Positions 63,807 to 64,000 of a stretch of 64,000 nt of DNA are shown here, piece after piece. The DNA lies in NCBI GenBank assembly GCA_945859605.1, contig OX243819.1, positions 1,195,861 through 1,259,860 of the forward strand. The letters are read 5' to 3'. The notes below the pieces were generated by a model, which searched no databases, was not told the DNA's origin, and saw only the letters and a program-made list of their open reading frames with translations. Source of the stretch: Lumbricus rubellus (taxonomy: Eukaryota; Annelida; Clitellata; Crassiclitellata; Lumbricidae). Within the stretch, counting starts at the first letter, position 1. The number at the start of each line of letters is the position of its first letter. A program made the position numbers and the translations under genes.

Positions 63807-64000
63807 TAACATTCCAAGAATAGGAATATTTTTAAATGGTGAATTGGGTCCCAAGATAAGACCTTCACCGCTGATATATCCTGCTCCTCTTTTCATAAAC
63901 AGACCAGAACCCGATATCGAACTACCCTTTTTCCACGGAGATAGAAAAAGACCTTCCCCAGCAGGCACTATCTTACAGCATATTCCTCCTTTCTTAACGT
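63801..64000 (-). CDS. Partial gene: G-x-G-L repeat protein
   Basis: Only the last 65 codons are in the window; the 5' part lies beyond 64000. It contains three spaced units: GEGLFLSPW, GSGLFMKRG and GEGLILGPN, and ends NIPILGMLL. I recall no defined family. The same orientation, tight spacing and the shared AT box at its stop place it in the virus-like gene cluster, probably as a structural protein. Confidence 0.7.
   Translation of the reverse strand, partial: VKKGGICCKIVPAGEGLFLSPWKKGSSISGSGLFMKRGAGYISGEGLILGPNSPFKNIPILGMLL

Overview
The window is a piece of an animal nuclear genome, very rich in transposons, with an intact-looking virus-like gene cluster at its right end. Split genes with phase-matched introns, extracellular modules (PAN, MAM, kringle, LDLa), tRNA-derived SINEs and many hAT, piggyBac, Tc1 and LTR elements show a metazoan. 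A Gmr1-type gypsy element (integrase placed before reverse transcriptase), a group I know from deuterostomes, suggests a deuterostome and probably a marine invertebrate. The species is an inference I cannot settle.

Layout. (1) 1-7.2 kb: transposon graveyard. A broken piggyBac transposase is followed by a hAT-type element (2819-7190) that carries a second hAT-type element (3219-6292); both have perfect 8-bp target duplications. (2) 8.2-51.5 kb, minus strand: one large host gene. I find 23 exons whose reading phases join without conflict, starting with a signal peptide and PAN domain at 51.4 kb and running through MAM, kringle, LDLa and many further MAM modules to 8.2 kb, still open at its 3' end. 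Its introns hold three 430-bp hAT-type MITEs, SINE and LINE pieces, a Tc1 relic, a nearly complete 7.5-kb Gmr1-like LTR retrotransposon (22997-30534), two long TTC tracts and several foldback elements. The first kringle exon is split by a 7.3-kb transposon (40664-47991); a 404-bp tandem duplicate of the site without the insert lies next to it. (3) 51.5-53.4 kb: LINE tail and a SINE with a 15-bp target duplication. (4) 53.45-64 kb, all minus strand: ten tightly packed intronless genes of a Polinton/adintovirus-like dsDNA element, running off the right edge.

In the virus-like element, transcription runs from right to left. It encodes a partial glycine-rich G-x-G-L repeat protein, a dUTPase-fold protein, a DUF8207-like protein, a small pVI-like protein with adenain-type GG cleavage motifs, a double-jelly-roll major capsid candidate, a SAP/NUMOD-like small protein, a protein-primed family B DNA polymerase, an HNH endonuclease, an adenain-like cysteine protease, and two paralogous fibre-like proteins. 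The fibres share an N-terminal anchor but carry different heads (discoidin-like and C1q-like). Together these cover genome replication, capsid building, maturation and host attachment. A packaging ATPase, integrase and penton are not visible and could lie beyond 64000. Start codons sit just after AT-rich boxes in which the upstream stop codon is embedded, as in a compact viral genome. All ten frames are open, so the copy is either young or maintained.
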